Notes: generated by a model from the letters alone, not told the origin. A stretch of 64,000 bases of DNA from Epiperipatus broadwayi (GCA_028023455.1 JAQFVV010000141.1:2720843-2784842); one strand, 5' to 3'. Positions 49,715 through 62,977 are shown, counted from the stretch's first letter. Numbers and translations are program-made.

Positions 49715-49824
<110 letters not shown>

Positions 49825-50774
49825 GCCCTTTTGTATGGGTCACCATCTAATTTTTGTGCTAATCTATTAAAAATTTTAAATTTAAGATATATTTGAATAT
49901 GTGATGTTAATTTTGCTTATGGTAATATTTCAAAAGGTTTAATTAAAGCAATCTATGAGTATTTGATATGTGAAATTGTGCTGATATAGAGAGAGACATT
50001 TTAAATGATGATGATTATAATATATGGTTGGGGAAAAAATGGCCATAATCAATACTGCATTAATATATTTAATAAATAGGTGTTTAAAGCTAAAGGTGTT
50101 TAAAAGACAAGTAAAATTAAATACATATGTTTATTGTTGATAAAATAATATTATAAAAGAATATAAATATTTTAATTATTGTAAGTACTTAAATAGAAGA
50201 CTAATATTTGATTTTAATAATATTGGATAATTATTTTAAAATCTATTATAATATCTTATTTATTTAAAAAATATTTATTTTAAAAAAATGCAATTGTTAG
50301 TTTATTTTTAGACGATGACAAGCGTTTCTTGTATTGTAAAGAACAGATGTTAGTTAAATATACACACACATGCATGGAAGTTATTTAGTGAAGTTGCAAA
50401 ACTATTTTAAAAATTATGTTGTAAAATTTATAAATAATACGTGAGTTATCACGAGATAAAAATAAAGATAAATCAATGTAGAATATTAAATCTGATTTTT
50501 AAAAGTATTGCTTTTAAAAATATAACGTATAAAAAATACTTAGTTTATTTTAAATAATTTGATAAAAGTTAAAATTAAAAAAAGTAAGTAAGAATATTTT
50601 AAAAAAATGTTTAATAGATTTAAATAAACGATAAAGATCATTTAGAAATTTAGTAATGTAATAAATATTAAATAAGTCATTATTTATTTTTAATTTTGTG
50701 TTGTTGGTAAATATGTAAATAAGCCAGCAAAGTTGATTGTTTAATCTACCAATCAAATGGGAAGTTTCTTCCAG

Positions 50775-50782
50775 TATAAAAG
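50775..50782 (+). promoter_or_regulatory. TATA-like box of the putative LTR
   Basis: TATAAAAG followed by a less AT-rich stretch (AGGAGAGGACTCTGTG) about 25-40 bp downstream, as at a start site. Confidence 0.35.
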
Positions 50783-53355
50783 CTCAATTCAATTGTTAGG
50801 AGAGGACTCTGTGATTGATTTTTCAAGTTAATTGTGTTATTAAAAATAGCTACGTAAATTTATAGACGCTCTCAAAATCAATTTTAAAATTACAAGAGTG
50901 TCATTATAAATAATTTATAAAAGTTTTAAATGATAGACATGCAGTGTTAACTTAATTTTTTCCCTATCGGTCGTCTTTATTAAGCTCAATTTACAAGCAA
51001 ATAGTCATGGGAACATCATATATAGTGAAAATATATCGGAAACTTTACTTTAGAAATATGACAAACGCTGGATTAGTTCGGAAAATTACAAGATGGAGAA
51101 AAGTAGTATTTTGGACAGTATATAATTTTAAAAGCTAATTACTATTGCCTATTAGAAAATAGATATTTTAAAGAATAAATACTTTTGTGTAAAGAAAGTA
51201 TTTTTGCAACCTATAAATTTAAATGTATATCTTGAGTAAAGATAGTAGAAATAAAAGTAGTTTTATAAATACTTGCCTTGTTAAGTCTTTATGTTTAAAA
51301 GACTGAATGTTGATAATTTTAAAGGCAAGTCAATTGAAATATAATTAGCTAAAAATCTTAATATAATAAAATTATTATATTAAAATAATTTAAACGCTGG
51401 TCGTTTATAAATAAAGAAGCTTATTCTTACCTGGATGTTTTGTTAAGAAGTGCGCAAGTAATATGTGGACGTCCCAGTCAATTTAAAATAATTAAATGAT
51501 AATTTTTCATAAACTATAGACTAATTTAAAATAATAACTTTGAATAATATTCTAGAAAGAACTAAAACAGGATCCTATAAACTATTTTAATTTTATTTTA
51601 TTTTCTTGTGGGGAACTTATTTTTTTAAAAAAGAACGTTTTCGTTTTTCATAAACTTTTAAAAAAACACGTGATGGACCGGAAACAGGAAATGGTGTGCT
51701 AGTGAAGATGTGCCTAGGATTAAAAAACTTTATGGTGAAAAGAAAACATCACTGGAGTTACGTAATATGAATTTTATTTTATTTATCTAATATAAAAGTT
51801 AAATATTATTAATCTATTAAAAATAAGATAGGTACATTTCTTAAAATAATAACTAAAGTAATATAATAATTAATTGCATAAATTTATTTTATAATTAATA
51901 TAACACGGAATATATATTAAAGAATGATCGTGAGTATAAATGTGAATTATTTTATGAAGCTGTAATTCTGAAGAGAATTGGAAGATGGACTGTACATTAA
52001 ATCATTATTGATGGTAAAAATTGTATAATAATAATAATTTTAATGTATTTAATATGTTTTCTTTAGATCAACCGAATGATATGTTATTGTTGAATGAGTG
52101 TATGAATATTTTAAAAATACACACACATTATATTGGCAGTAACAGTTTTATTTAAATATGCATAATTTGAATTTATGATATAAATACGATACAACATTAC
52201 ATAAGAAGCTTAGAAATAATTATATGATTCTTTCGTAAATAAATTTTAATATTTTGTTTATGTTATAGTATTAGAATTATATTTGTTATTCATATGTAAT
52301 TATTTTATTGCAAGATAGGAAGAGATCTCAAAGTCTATATTTTATTTTTATTTTATTGGATAAATTAAGTTAAGTTTTATGTAGAAGTTTATATTTGAAT
52401 TGAAGATTTACTGAATATAGATGACGTAGTATAAATAGTTTGGATAATTAGTTTTTTTATTATTTAAAATCAGTGATTATTTTCCGGAAAGTTTAACTAA
52501 GTTTTGGAGGATGTTTTTGTAGATAGAAAGTTATTAAGAAGGAGTAGAATAACACATAAAGTAAAGTAATAATTTTACATAGAAAAGAATCATAGAATTT
52601 ATCTAATATAATACTTTATGAATTTGAAATTGATTAATAATTTAAATATTATTATTTTTAACAGTACATATATGTAATGCATATTTGATAAAACATGTAG
52701 CATGAATTGTATTAACTGAAATATAAAATTATAATCAATTATTTGTTATTACATTATAAAGATACATTAGTTTCTATATTATGCTATTAGAATAATGCTG
52801 ATAGTAAAGTAAACACATACTAGTACATGATGAAATGAATAACAGTAATACTTAAGTGATGTAGCAGTTTAATTAATAAAGTTTAATTGTTTACATATGC
52901 TACATAAATATTATTTACATAAATTTTTCTGTGTAATAATTGAAGTTCATTGATATTTATTTAAAGTCTAAGTTCTGAAAACATACTTCAATGTTATTAA
53001 TACAGCATTTTAAAGGATGTATAATTACTTATTAGGAGTATGAGTTAATAACAGTGTAAACATATTGTATTATTATTTTCTTATTTTATTTTCTTTGTTT
53101 TTATAATTTTGAAATGTAAATATTGTAAATAAATTCTTAGTTGAAGTTAATGTAAATAAATTTGTTTAATTTGTTTAAAAGTGTGTCGAGTTCATTATTT
53201 TACACCACAGCATTTGACAGCAGATAATTTGAAGAAACATAATATTTGCACAATGTGAATTTATTAATATTATTTTAGAAATAAATACAATATATTCCTG
53301 ATATCATTTTATAAGAATTGATTGATATTAACATATAATATTACAATGGTCATAG

Positions 53356-53368
53356 AGTAATTATAATG
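53356..53368. repeat. Target-site duplication, left
   Basis: AGTAATTATAATG, identical to 54642-54654. Confidence 0.85.
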
Positions 53369-53546
53369 TTAAACCACTAAACATCACATGATCACTATCT
53401 CATACTAGCACAATAATTGTTATTAAACAATTCAAAACAAAACAACACTCTCCATATAGTAGTGCCATCTTGTGCTAACAAGAGCAATCAATGGATGCCA
53501 GAAGGCTTGTGCATAAAATCCCTATCTAGTGCCTACTCATCCAATA

Positions 53547-53588
53547 TCCCCAGACTAGTTTCTGGCTTGTGGCCTTCATCAGTGAGGA
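53547..53588 (-). ncRNA. Hammerhead-ribozyme-like motif, inverted copy
   Basis: Identical in sequence to the motif at 54012-54053 but on the minus strand. Confidence 0.55.
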
Positions 53589-54011
53589 GCCTTGGATCTG
53601 AGAGCACTGCACCTAGATCTTAGGATCTAATGCAACCCTCCAGCACCCACCTTTTAACTCTATTTAACTACAAAACTATGAGAATGAAATTGAAAACACT
53701 ATTAATATTTTCAATCCAAGCTCAATAGCTTATATAGTCATATGGGTCTGAACTCAATTCAGTACCCATACATTTTGGTGTCTTTGGCTCTTTAACAACC
53801 ATAGCCAACACTATCCTATTAGGCAGGATTGGTGTTAAACCACTAAACATCACATGATCACTATCTCATACTAGCACAGCTTGGATTGAAAATATTAATA
53901 GTGTTTTCAATTTCATTCTCATAGTTTTGTAGTTAAATAGAGTTAAAAGGTGGGTGCTGGAGGGTTGCATTAGATCCTAAGATCTAGGTGCAGTGCTCTC
54001 AGATCCAAGGC

Positions 54012-54053
54012 TCCTCACTGATGAAGGCCACAAGCCAGAAACTAGTCTGGGGA
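54012..54053 (+). ncRNA. Hammerhead-ribozyme-like motif (type I layout)
   Basis: In order: TCCTCA (stem I 5' strand), CTGATGA (conserved core), A-GGC-CACAA-GCC-A (stem II), GAAAC, TA, GTC (cleavage triplet), TGGGGA (stem I 3' strand, pairing with TCCTCA through one wobble). Stem III would be only two pairs (A-U, C-G) with a two-base loop, as in the minimal hammerheads of Penelope-like elements and retrozymes. The one flaw is an A/A opposition at 10.1-11.1, where a G-C pair is usual, so activity may be weak or lost. Predicted cleavage is after GTC at 54047. Confidence 0.6.
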
Positions 54054-54477
54054 TATTGGATGAGTAGGCACTAGATAGGGATTTTATGCACAAGCCTTCT
54101 GGCATCCATTGATTGCTCTTGTTAGCACAAGATGGCACCACTATATGGAGAGTGTTGTTTTGTTTTGAATTGTTTAATAACAATTATTGTGCTAGTATGA
54201 GATAGTGATCATGTGATGTTTAGTGGTTTAACACCAATCCTGCCTAATAGGATAGTGGTGGCTAAGGTTGTTAAAGAGCCAAAGACACCAAAATGTATGG
54301 GTACTGAATTGAGTTCAGACCCATATGACTATATAAGCTATTGAGCTTGGATTGAAAATATTAATAGTGTTTTCAATTTCATTCTCATAGTTTTGTAGTT
54401 AAATAGAGTTAAAAGGTGGGTGCTGGAGGGTTGCATTAGATCCTAAGATCTAGGTGCAGTGCTCTCAGATCCAAGGC

Positions 54478-54519
54478 TCCTCACTGATGAAGGCCACAAG
54501 CCAGAAACTAGTCTGGGGA
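54478..54519 (+). ncRNA. Hammerhead-ribozyme-like motif, second tandem copy
   Basis: The same motif 466 bp downstream of the previous one. Cleavage at both would release a 466-nt RNA monomer. Confidence 0.55.
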
Positions 54520-54641
54520 TATTGGATGAGTAGGCACTAGATAGGGATTTTATGCACAAGCCTTCTGGCATCCATTGATTGCTCTTGTTAGCACAAGATG
54601 GCACTACTATATGGAGAGTGTTGTTTTGTTTTGAATTGTTT

Positions 54642-54654
54642 AGTAATTATAATG
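54642..54654. repeat. Target-site duplication, right
   Basis: AGTAATTATAATG, identical to 53356-53368. Confidence 0.85.
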
Positions 54655-55365
54655 CATAATATAAGAGTACAATATTATTTATTGCCACAGATTATTGAAT
54701 TATAAGTTTTTGATCTATTCTAAAATTAAGATACTATATGAGAATAAAAGATATACATATAATTGTTTATATATTTAATATTTAATAATATAACAGAAGT
54801 AGATAAGATTAAGTTATACCCTAAAATTAGTATTGAGTATTATTATTATTGTTATTAGAATAAGTTAAGTGTATTTAGGTTGATATAAAATCCCATATCA
54901 TACTTATTTACATGAGTTATCATTACTTTAAGATAATTAGAAGAACCTGAGATTATTTAATTATATTTTAAAAAATTAAAAGTTAAGATTTATTTATTTT
55001 ATTATTATTAAAGATAGTTTATTTTATTAAAAGCCATAAGAATGCTGTAGATGTAGTAGTAATTTAATAAGGAGGTAATAGTATTCTTATGCCATTGAGA
55101 CAATGTGTTTGGAAGATATTGACTCAATGTAAATCTACTTATTGCTTTGTAACTTTACTTCACAGTCTCATGATTTTAATAAATACTTATTTAATTAGTA
55201 CATACTATAGAAATATATTGATGTTGATAATTGATAATAAATTAAAGTAGAATATGATATTATAAAAGTATATTAAAGATAGGTATGCAAATTTTAATTA
55301 AGCATAATAATTCAATTGAGCTAGTCGTATTTTAAACTATATTATATATATCGAGAAGTAAGGGT

Positions 55366-55368
<3 letters not shown>

Positions 55369-55420
<52 letters not shown>
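55369..55420. repeat. (AT)n microsatellite between inverted GGTACA/TGTACC edges
   Basis: About 52 bp of AT, preceded by GGGTACA and followed by TGTACCGG. Confidence 0.95.
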
Positions 55421-55423
<3 letters not shown>

Positions 55424-58017
55424 ACCGGTAAAAATCACCATGCTTAATCACACACAGTAATCCGAATTCAAACCCAGTCCACATCTAGGAATAAAGTCCA
55501 AAATGCAAACTAAATTCAAACCCAAAACCCTGGCATGACCCACCGATGACAATATTACAACGGTACGGGGTTTTCCCTTTACTAGCTCATCAAAAAACAC
55601 AGACTAAATTATCTACAATCAGCTATTTCATAGATACCTTATAGTTGGGATATTGGTACAGCTAATAATTTAATGTATATATTTAAGTTGTCGATACAGA
55701 CAGCAGGTGCTTGAGTAGATATCGAGAGTAATAATGCAAGAGAGACAAATTAGGTTAGATAAATTTTTAATAAATTATTGAAAGCATTGAATAATATTAT
55801 TTACAGGTACGGTAAAACTCTCATATGTATTTTATAATAAATTGCTGCTAGTCCTCAATAATCGGTTTCTACTGATTAACAAACTCATGCCAATATTTAT
55901 GTGTTTAAATGGTTGTACAGGCTGATATGAGAATCAGAGTAATTGGAGCACTTAAAATATTTAACTACTAGTTTATATTAAGTTGTTTTATTTAATAGAT
56001 TCAAACCATTGCGTATACGGATAAATGGGAGGCGGTTTTATATAAAAATATAATATATAATACTGATGTACTGATGGTTGCAAGGATTAAGGTACACTAC
56101 AATAATAACTTGCGGTGCATGAACGGAATTCCGGGCGGCTTGTACTTTGACAAGTCTTAATGCCCCCAAGTAGATCCGAGACACTACAACCAGCCGGGAT
56201 CATTTTTGAACTCCGGTGATCCAAGAGATTACCTGGAGAAGAATTTCTTTCTCTCCATATGGTAGTAAAACGAGACGCCAACTTAGGCGAAGGTAAAGGC
56301 ATTGCCACCGTAACATCGAGGAGGAGTGATTGGAAGTGGATTTTAAAACAAAATTATATAAACCCTTTTATCTATCCGTAACATGTTCTACGCAACAGCC
56401 TGATATAACTATTCAATAATAACATGGCGAAATCAAACGAACGCAAAAGTAACAATTAATTAATTTCACTCTGAAACCCATAACTCCCCAGATTGTTCGG
56501 AAGGTAATAATAGCAATAAAATATTCACTTATTATTACTACTCCGTAATAATATATAAAAAATTATAATAAAATTTTAGACTATTTTAAGTATTTGAGAT
56601 TCGGAGTATAGATTAAAATATCATGACAAAGTAAAGGGAACAATAAAATACTTGAATATTTCTCAACTCAATATAAATGAAACAATTTTTAGTTCGATAA
56701 AAGAAAATTACTTTTAAAATGAATATAATAAATATTATGAGATAAACTTTACTGACTTTAATTAGAGTTGAGAAATATTATTATTGGCATCGTTTTGTTT
56801 GTAAAATAAGCAATAGTAAAATCTAAATGTATTCACAAATGGATTATTAGTAGGCACAAATAATAATAATTATCATCTAAAGACTAGAGCACAGAAATAT
56901 TAGAGAAGAAATTTACTGACAGGTTTTTGTGTAACATTTTCAAATGGAAAACAAGAAATTTACATGCAATTAATTAGGTTAACAGATTAAATTTAAAATT
57001 ATTACTGAGAGGAAAGTTAAAAAGTTCATGTAACAAAAGTTACCATTCTTTCTTCGTCCGGCTTTTCTTCTTGCGGTGATATGTATGAAGAACGTAGGCG
57101 CGCATTTTGAATTTCTTAGAACGGCATGGTTAATTTAAATGTTGGAATTTGGAAGACTGGAAGCATGGAAAACATTACAGATCAGCGGTACGAAAGATTT
57201 AAATTGGCAGAACAGGAATCAGCTTCTTGGACTTAGCCCATCATTATTGCAGTTTACCGGGCAACTTCTTAATAACGGTTGAAGTGATTTCTCTGGAACA
57301 ACTACTTTGCTGTAGCTTGAGACGATCTAAGCACAGCCAAGTCAAAACTTAGAGAGTCTATCTCATATCTAAGATGGCTACGGTTGACCTTTCTGCCTAG
57401 TTTTAGTTCATGACTCCACCTCCTTTGATTTTCTGGCCTCCAGCAATATCTAATTTTTGACTATACAATAGCATTTGCCTTTCTTGATAAGAGTTCTACG
57501 TTTCTCATTTCCATTGTTCGGTTTTCATTTATTTTTAAATTTAATACATGATTCTAAATTGACAAAACAATTACATCGGAATTCGTGAATACAAAATATA
57601 AATTCATTATCTTAATTTATCAAAGTACAAATTAATTATTGTATACATTTTGTACAAGTAAGATTTTGATTAAAAAATACTGATCAAAGGAATGTGACTT
57701 TTGATCAGCATTTTTAAATGACTTTGTATAATTTGCAAAATTAAAATTTAAAGAAAATATACACGCAATTGAAACTTTTAAATTGAGCTAATATAAATCC
57801 ACAAACCACACACACGAATATTATTCATCATGATTTGTGACATTTATACTCATACTCTTTACATTAAATTCTTTTTAAACAAACACAAAATAAATAACTT
57901 AAAATTTATGTGGCTTGGAATAGAAAAAGTCTCATTGCGGGTAAATAGTGGTTTAGAATTACCGTTCTTAAATGACAACCATGAAACTAAGATCGATTCT
58001 TCGATCTGTCTGTTTCA
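55421..58017. mobile_element. 2.6-kb non-coding block with TGTACC...TTTCA ends in AT runs
   Basis: The left edge is TGTACCGGTAAAAATCACCA; the right edge is TCTGTCTGTTTCA, directly followed by AT repeat. TG...CA ends within AT runs match the pattern of the other blocks. The middle (56090-57420) is distinctly richer in GC than the rest of the window but encodes nothing recognised. The short frame at 56087-56308 lacks motifs. The end assignment is uncertain. Confidence 0.33.
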
Positions 58018-58210
58018 ATATATATAATATATATATATATATTACTTCTTCTAACTTTTTATGCCCATGGGTAGGCTAGCTAGATTAAACTCACGATTAA
58101 AGTTACAAATGTAACTGAAATGTAAAGACCAACCCCACTCTTTGTTGGTTTTATTTCCTGATGAGCATATTGCAGGCAGAAACTATCAAATAGAATTCCC
58201 CAATGCAGAT

Positions 58211-60232
58211 GTCACCCCACCTACAACAATAGTTCCTGCTCATCAGAGGATGTAGCACCATAGAGATTAAAAACATCTAGAAATTTATGGGTGTGGTTTC
58301 CAAAACTGTGCCACTAGAGTTCCATCTCACTACAACCTTAGTTACCATTGTCTGGTTATGCCAAACATAGCTCAGGAGGCATGTGATTTTTGTGAACAAG
58401 CAGCAATGAATGACTTGTGTACAAAATGGAATTGAACAATTAAATTAATTTTAAGTAACAACAATTTTATTTAACATTAAAATTCCTTCTAACATAGTTC
58501 ATTATTCGTATCCATGTGAAACCTCATTTTCATTTAATATTATGAGAGGTCTAGAAGCCTGTCAAGTAAGTATGTGTGTATAATTAATGCATGAATGTTT
58601 TTAATTATTTGTTCCAGGTCTGTATGTCCATTTTAGATAAGTAAATGACTAATATCATCAATTTTAGGATTGTGGAGCATTTATAATACAATAAAGTATA
58701 GATGTGCATGACACATGATTTTTATTATTATATTCAAATATAGATATTATGCATATAAGCATTTATGATTCATAGCATTTTATTATGTTAAGATCCATTG
58801 CAGGTAAGTAAACAGGTAACGTCAGCTCTTCCAGGTTTGTGGAGCATTTGTAACTGCATTTATTCAGATATATATAATATGCATATAAGCATTTATGATT
58901 CATATAGCATTTTATTATTCGATGAAGCATTGCAGGTATGTAAATGGGTAATATCAGTAATTACATGTTTTTGGAGTATTTATAATTCAATCTAGTATAA
59001 CTGTATATTTATACACATAAGTTTTATTATTTTAATATGCATATAAGCATTTATAATTTGAACATATAACACAACTGACTTTTCCATATCCCTTATATAC
59101 ATGCATGTATTTGGAGTTAATTCACAACTCTTATAATTTTATTCATTTTTATCTTTTTTTATATTTAAAGAAAAATAAAAAAAAAAACTATTTTCAACTT
59201 TTGAGAGAATTAAAGACTCATAGGTAAAACATTATTACTTAAAAAACACACATATTGAAATATTTTAAGGAACTTTAAATAAATTTCCTAAACTAATAAT
59301 ATACATTTTTCTCTTTTGTTTTATAAATTTAATAGCCATAATTTTAATTCATATTTTATTTTAATTGAATCATTTTTAACTGCTTACCTCTAAAATCATG
59401 TATCCATTTATTGTTGCTTTTCTAAATAACTGGGGGTTCTGTCTTGAAGCTGAATGGCAAATTGAAACTTGTAGGCAAAGCTTGTAGATTCATATAGTTT
59501 GTAGATGGAGAGAAAGAAGCTGTATAGAAAGTGATATTAGAATGATTTTTCATTAGGCTGTTTGATGGTTCCATCAAATCACTACTCTAGTAGTCTAGTA
59601 GTGAAATCTTGTGTCAATTCACAAATCTTGTATCTAAATTAAAAATCCTGTCTTTGAATCAATTAATCAATTTCTAATGATTTTCTAACCTATTTATATT
59701 TTTTCTCTCTGACAAATGGATTCATCTTACATGCCCTTTTGATCCCATTGGCAGCAATGCATTTTCTTTCTTATTGATGTTTTTTAATCCCCTAGATCAT
59801 TGGACATTTTCTCTATGGCAGGAACAGAATTTAATTAGTGACTATTTTCAATTATCTACCTGCATATGTTTTCAAATCTTTAATTATTTTTTCTTGCCTC
59901 TGGCATGGTGACTCAATACCTTTAATTATTATACTATATCTATTATGTCTTATAAGTTTTATTCAATCTGATTTTATTTAAGTGACTTTTAAGATAGTAG
60001 TTTTAATAAAAATAAAAATATATACTTTTTTTTAATTGCACTATAAATGTATTTGATTTTCTTTTTCTTTGAAGAAATCATTATGAGTTAACAAATTATC
60101 ATTTTAATTGTGGTCAGATTTCATTACTTCTTTCTATTCTTTAAAATATTATTAGACTTCCTTAAAATATTATTAGTCTGACTAGATTTTAACCTATGTC
60201 ATTTTAATTTGCAGGAGGGGGATCTTTTAAAC
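58211..60232 (+). repeat. Dispersed ~2-kb repeat, copy 2 (partner 44582-46437)
   Basis: Collinear with copy 1. Its internal tandem part is longer, with three units around 58620, 58800 and 58930 built on GTAAATGGGTAATATCAG, TTTGTGGAGCATTTATAA and GCATATAAGCATTTATGATT. The right end is TTTAATTTGCAGGAGGGGGA. Frames at 58798-58995 come from these units and are not genes. Confidence 0.85.
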
Positions 60233-60252
60233 ATATGTGAAACAGTGTGTCT

Positions 60253-60255
<3 letters not shown>

Positions 60256-60297
<42 letters not shown>

Positions 60298-60302
60298 TGT
60301 TT

Positions 60303-60339
<37 letters not shown>
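60256..60339. repeat. Two (TA)n runs split by ACACAGATGTTTACAA
   Basis: Runs at about 60256-60291 and 60306-60339, followed by TGTAATCTGC. Confidence 0.93.
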
Positions 60340-60342
<3 letters not shown>

Positions 60343-61469
60343 AATCTGCTTAGACATCAGAAATATTAATTGTAATTATATAGCACTCTATCAGTAACAG
60401 CTGGCTGAATCTGACAAAAAAAATGAAATAACCTGTAATTTTTTTTTTTTATTAATACCTAAAACTATATTTAAAAAGCAATTACAGATATAATTTGAAA
60501 GTTCTGAGATATTTAATATATTTATTCAATGAGTATTTAATGATAGAAAGGGATGGCTTGTCACAGAAATTATCTGTTTAGTTTAAACTTATCCAAGTCT
60601 GTTCTATTTGTCTGCAGAACCATATTGGTATTTGTTTAGGTAATTTTCTGGTTTATTTGCTTTAATACTTTAGTCCATAGTGTAAATAATGCAATATATT
60701 TGGTTCATAGTCATAAAAATTTTCATTTTAGTTAGATTGATTTAGTACCTGTAGTACAGCATTTATGGATATGCATGTATGCTTGTGCCATCTTTCAACA
60801 TCATTATTTATTTATGTACTTCATTATATTACCAAATTTCATGTTTCACAGCAAAATAATTAATTTCATAATCATAGCTTGGCTAGCCAGTTAAAACACC
60901 ATTTAAATGAATTAATAGATGACTGGACCAGTGGATTGTCAACTAGAAAAATGCACTATTAATTATCTTATTTGCTAAAATAATCATTAGTTTTTTATTT
61001 TGTTACAGAATACATTATTTTAGTTCAATTTAATTATTTTTAAAGACTAAATAATTTTTCTTTCTTTCTTTTTCAAGAGAGAAATGTTATTGCATATTTT
61101 GTAATTAATTATATGAGTACAGTGGAATGAGTAACCTTTTGTTCTAGAGTAAACTTTTGAATGACCTTGGATTGATGGAAGAAGCAAATGCTTGGATAAT
61201 AATCTGATATAAAAGGGGTTACTTTTACAAAAAGTTGGCTCAACAATTCTTTATTCATAAAATATTTTTATTAGTACAATTTTTGTCTCTAGAAATAGGT
61301 TCTTCCATTATCCAAACTTAAAAGTAAAAACTTCTATTAATTTTCTGGATGAAAACAGCTCAGATATTCTATTGAGGAAAATAAAATTGACATGCAGACA
61401 TAAATTACTTCGGAAATAAGGTGTATCTTCCCTACAACTAATTGACTAATTTAAGTTTTAAATCATCAC
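60340..61469. other. AT-rich DNA with no recognisable gene
   Basis: Possibly intronic if the candidate exons to the right belong to a long gene; nothing specific is seen. Confidence 0.4.
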
Positions 61470-61676
61470 TTGAGATGTGTATGTGTGTCTATATTAAAAA
61501 TCTGCTTTGCCTAACTTTAATTTTGAATATTAAAGAAATAATTGAAATGTGTGTTTATATGTCAAATATACTTTACCTAAATTTTATCTCTAATGTTAAA
61601 GAAGTAATTGAAACATATGCCCATATTATAAGTTTGATTTGCCTAGATTTAATATCTAACATTAAATAAATAACTG
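61470..61676 (+). repeat. Minisatellite, three ~66-bp units
   Basis: Units begin at about 61470, 61541 and 61607, with a partial fourth at 61673. Each carries TTGARATGTGT, a TTTGCCTA-type block and AATATTAAAGAAATA. The last two periods are exactly 66 bp, so the phase is kept and the plus frame 61442-61669 stays open with a repeated LxxISNIKExIE pattern. I treat the frame as incidental. Confidence 0.8.
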
Positions 61677-62622
61677 GAATGTGTGAATTTTATTGTTATT
61701 CTGGAAGATTTATGCTGAACTTTTTTTGTAAAACACCTCAAAGACTCTCTGTTGATAATTTTCACTAGCTATAAAGAGATAAAGTTTAAATGGAAGGATG
61801 TGTGCAGATAATCAATTATAACCAGCTTTATTATTATTATTGACCAAAATATATAGTATCTGGAAATAAGAAACTAAATACATGACATATAATTAATGAA
61901 TTATTAACTTGTCTCTAAATGTACTGATAACTGAATGAGTGAAAGATCAGGAAAACTAGATGTTGATATTTTCATTTTATTATTGATCTGTGTTTACATT
62001 TGAATTTCTGTTATTAAAGTATATTCTCAATAAACTTATGTAAATTTAAATGGATTTTATGAATTAAGCAGTTACTTGCCTAAAGAATGACTTTTGAGAA
62101 TTTAAGACAAATGCTTTAACAAGTCTAATGAAATAAATAATAAATTATTGTTCAACTTATGTCATAATAAATGTTTATTTGCCATCCTGAAATGTTTCAT
62201 ATATGATATTGCCAGCAATTTCATTAGCTGTCACTAAGAACTTTGAATAGCTTTTAAATTGGACCCAATTAATATTATTTATCTCCCTGCAGGATATTGT
62301 TATGTGTTTATCTATATTTATGATTATACAAATAATTATCATCATTTCTCTACATGACCAGGATATGTAATCTACAGACTATAAATGAACTCTTTGTTCC
62401 ATCTAAGAATAAAAAACTTTAATGATTATTATTATTTTTATTAGCATTTGATAGATATGTAGATTAATTATTTGTTTTATGATTTTTTTATTACTTTATT
62501 ATTATATCACTCTTCAAGAACATCTCGCAAAAGTATAATATGGAGAAATATTATACCGGGTAATTAGTGATTGTTTTAATAAATTTTATTGTGTATATAT
62601 ATTTCTACTTGTGATGTGGCAG
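61677..62622. other. AT-rich DNA, possible intron
   Basis: An acceptor-like TATTTATCTCCCTGCAG ends at 62292, but no convincing exon with a donor follows. Confidence 0.35.
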
Positions 62623-62673
62623 TAGCAATATCTATTTGCTATTTACGAGCCAACAACATGTTTTTGAGAAGAG
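62623..62673 (+). CDS. Candidate internal exon 1 of an unrecognised gene (51 nt)
   Basis: Bounded by an acceptor (TGATGTGGCAG) and a GTATTG donor after GAGAAGAG. Entered with two bases carried over, it reads SNIYLLFTSQQHVFEK and ends two bases into a codon, exactly the phase needed by the next candidate exon. Composition is less AT-biased than the flanks. The product is not recognised. Confidence 0.3.
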
Positions 62674-62977
62674 GTATTGACATAAAATATATTGTTTATC
62701 TTTGTGTTTTTAAGAAGTTATGAGGTTTGTTTCTTAATAATTATGTTTGCTCCAAATTTAAAGATTTGTTATTTATACCAAAGCAGACTTTTTATTTCAA
62801 TTTATGGGCTAATGCCAAATACACTAAAGAGTTTCGTCAAAAATGAGTTTCATTTTATTATATACCTTATTACTTAATGTTGTTACATTATTTTCTTCTC
62901 ACATGTGATTTGAAATTGTTTATGCATTATTATGCTTTTATACATGTCCATTATTTAATCCCTTTATATAACTGTAG

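Larger units (their letters stand above)
53369..54641. mobile_element. Head-to-head multimer of a 466-bp hammerhead-bearing repeat (retrozyme-like)
   Basis: The plus half begins at 53878 with a full unit (53878-54343) and a truncated second unit (from 54344); the period is exactly 466 bp. The minus half runs leftwards from 53877, starting within a unit, through a nearly complete inverted copy. Arms 53369-53722 and 53878-54231 form a near-perfect palindrome. Each unit contains a hammerhead-like core. The whole block is flanked by a 13-bp duplication, AGTAATTATAATG, so it inserted as one piece. Units are near-identical, implying recent origin. Tandem, small, non-coding, hammerhead-bearing units with TSDs of this size are the published hallmarks of animal retrozymes and related Penelope-associated elements. 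The inverted arrangement is unusual. The 68-codon frames in the arms are not considered genes. Confidence 0.75.

Noticed and set aside
53417-53623. A 68-codon open frame repeated identically at 53977-54183 on the other strand
   Set aside because: The identity comes from the inverted DNA repeat. The frame spans the hammerhead motif and shows no protein-like features.
58140-58190. CCTGATGAGC...GCAGAAACTATC as another hammerhead
   Set aside because: Stem II does not form well and stem I needs a bulge; similar strings at 41049 and 47664 also fail.
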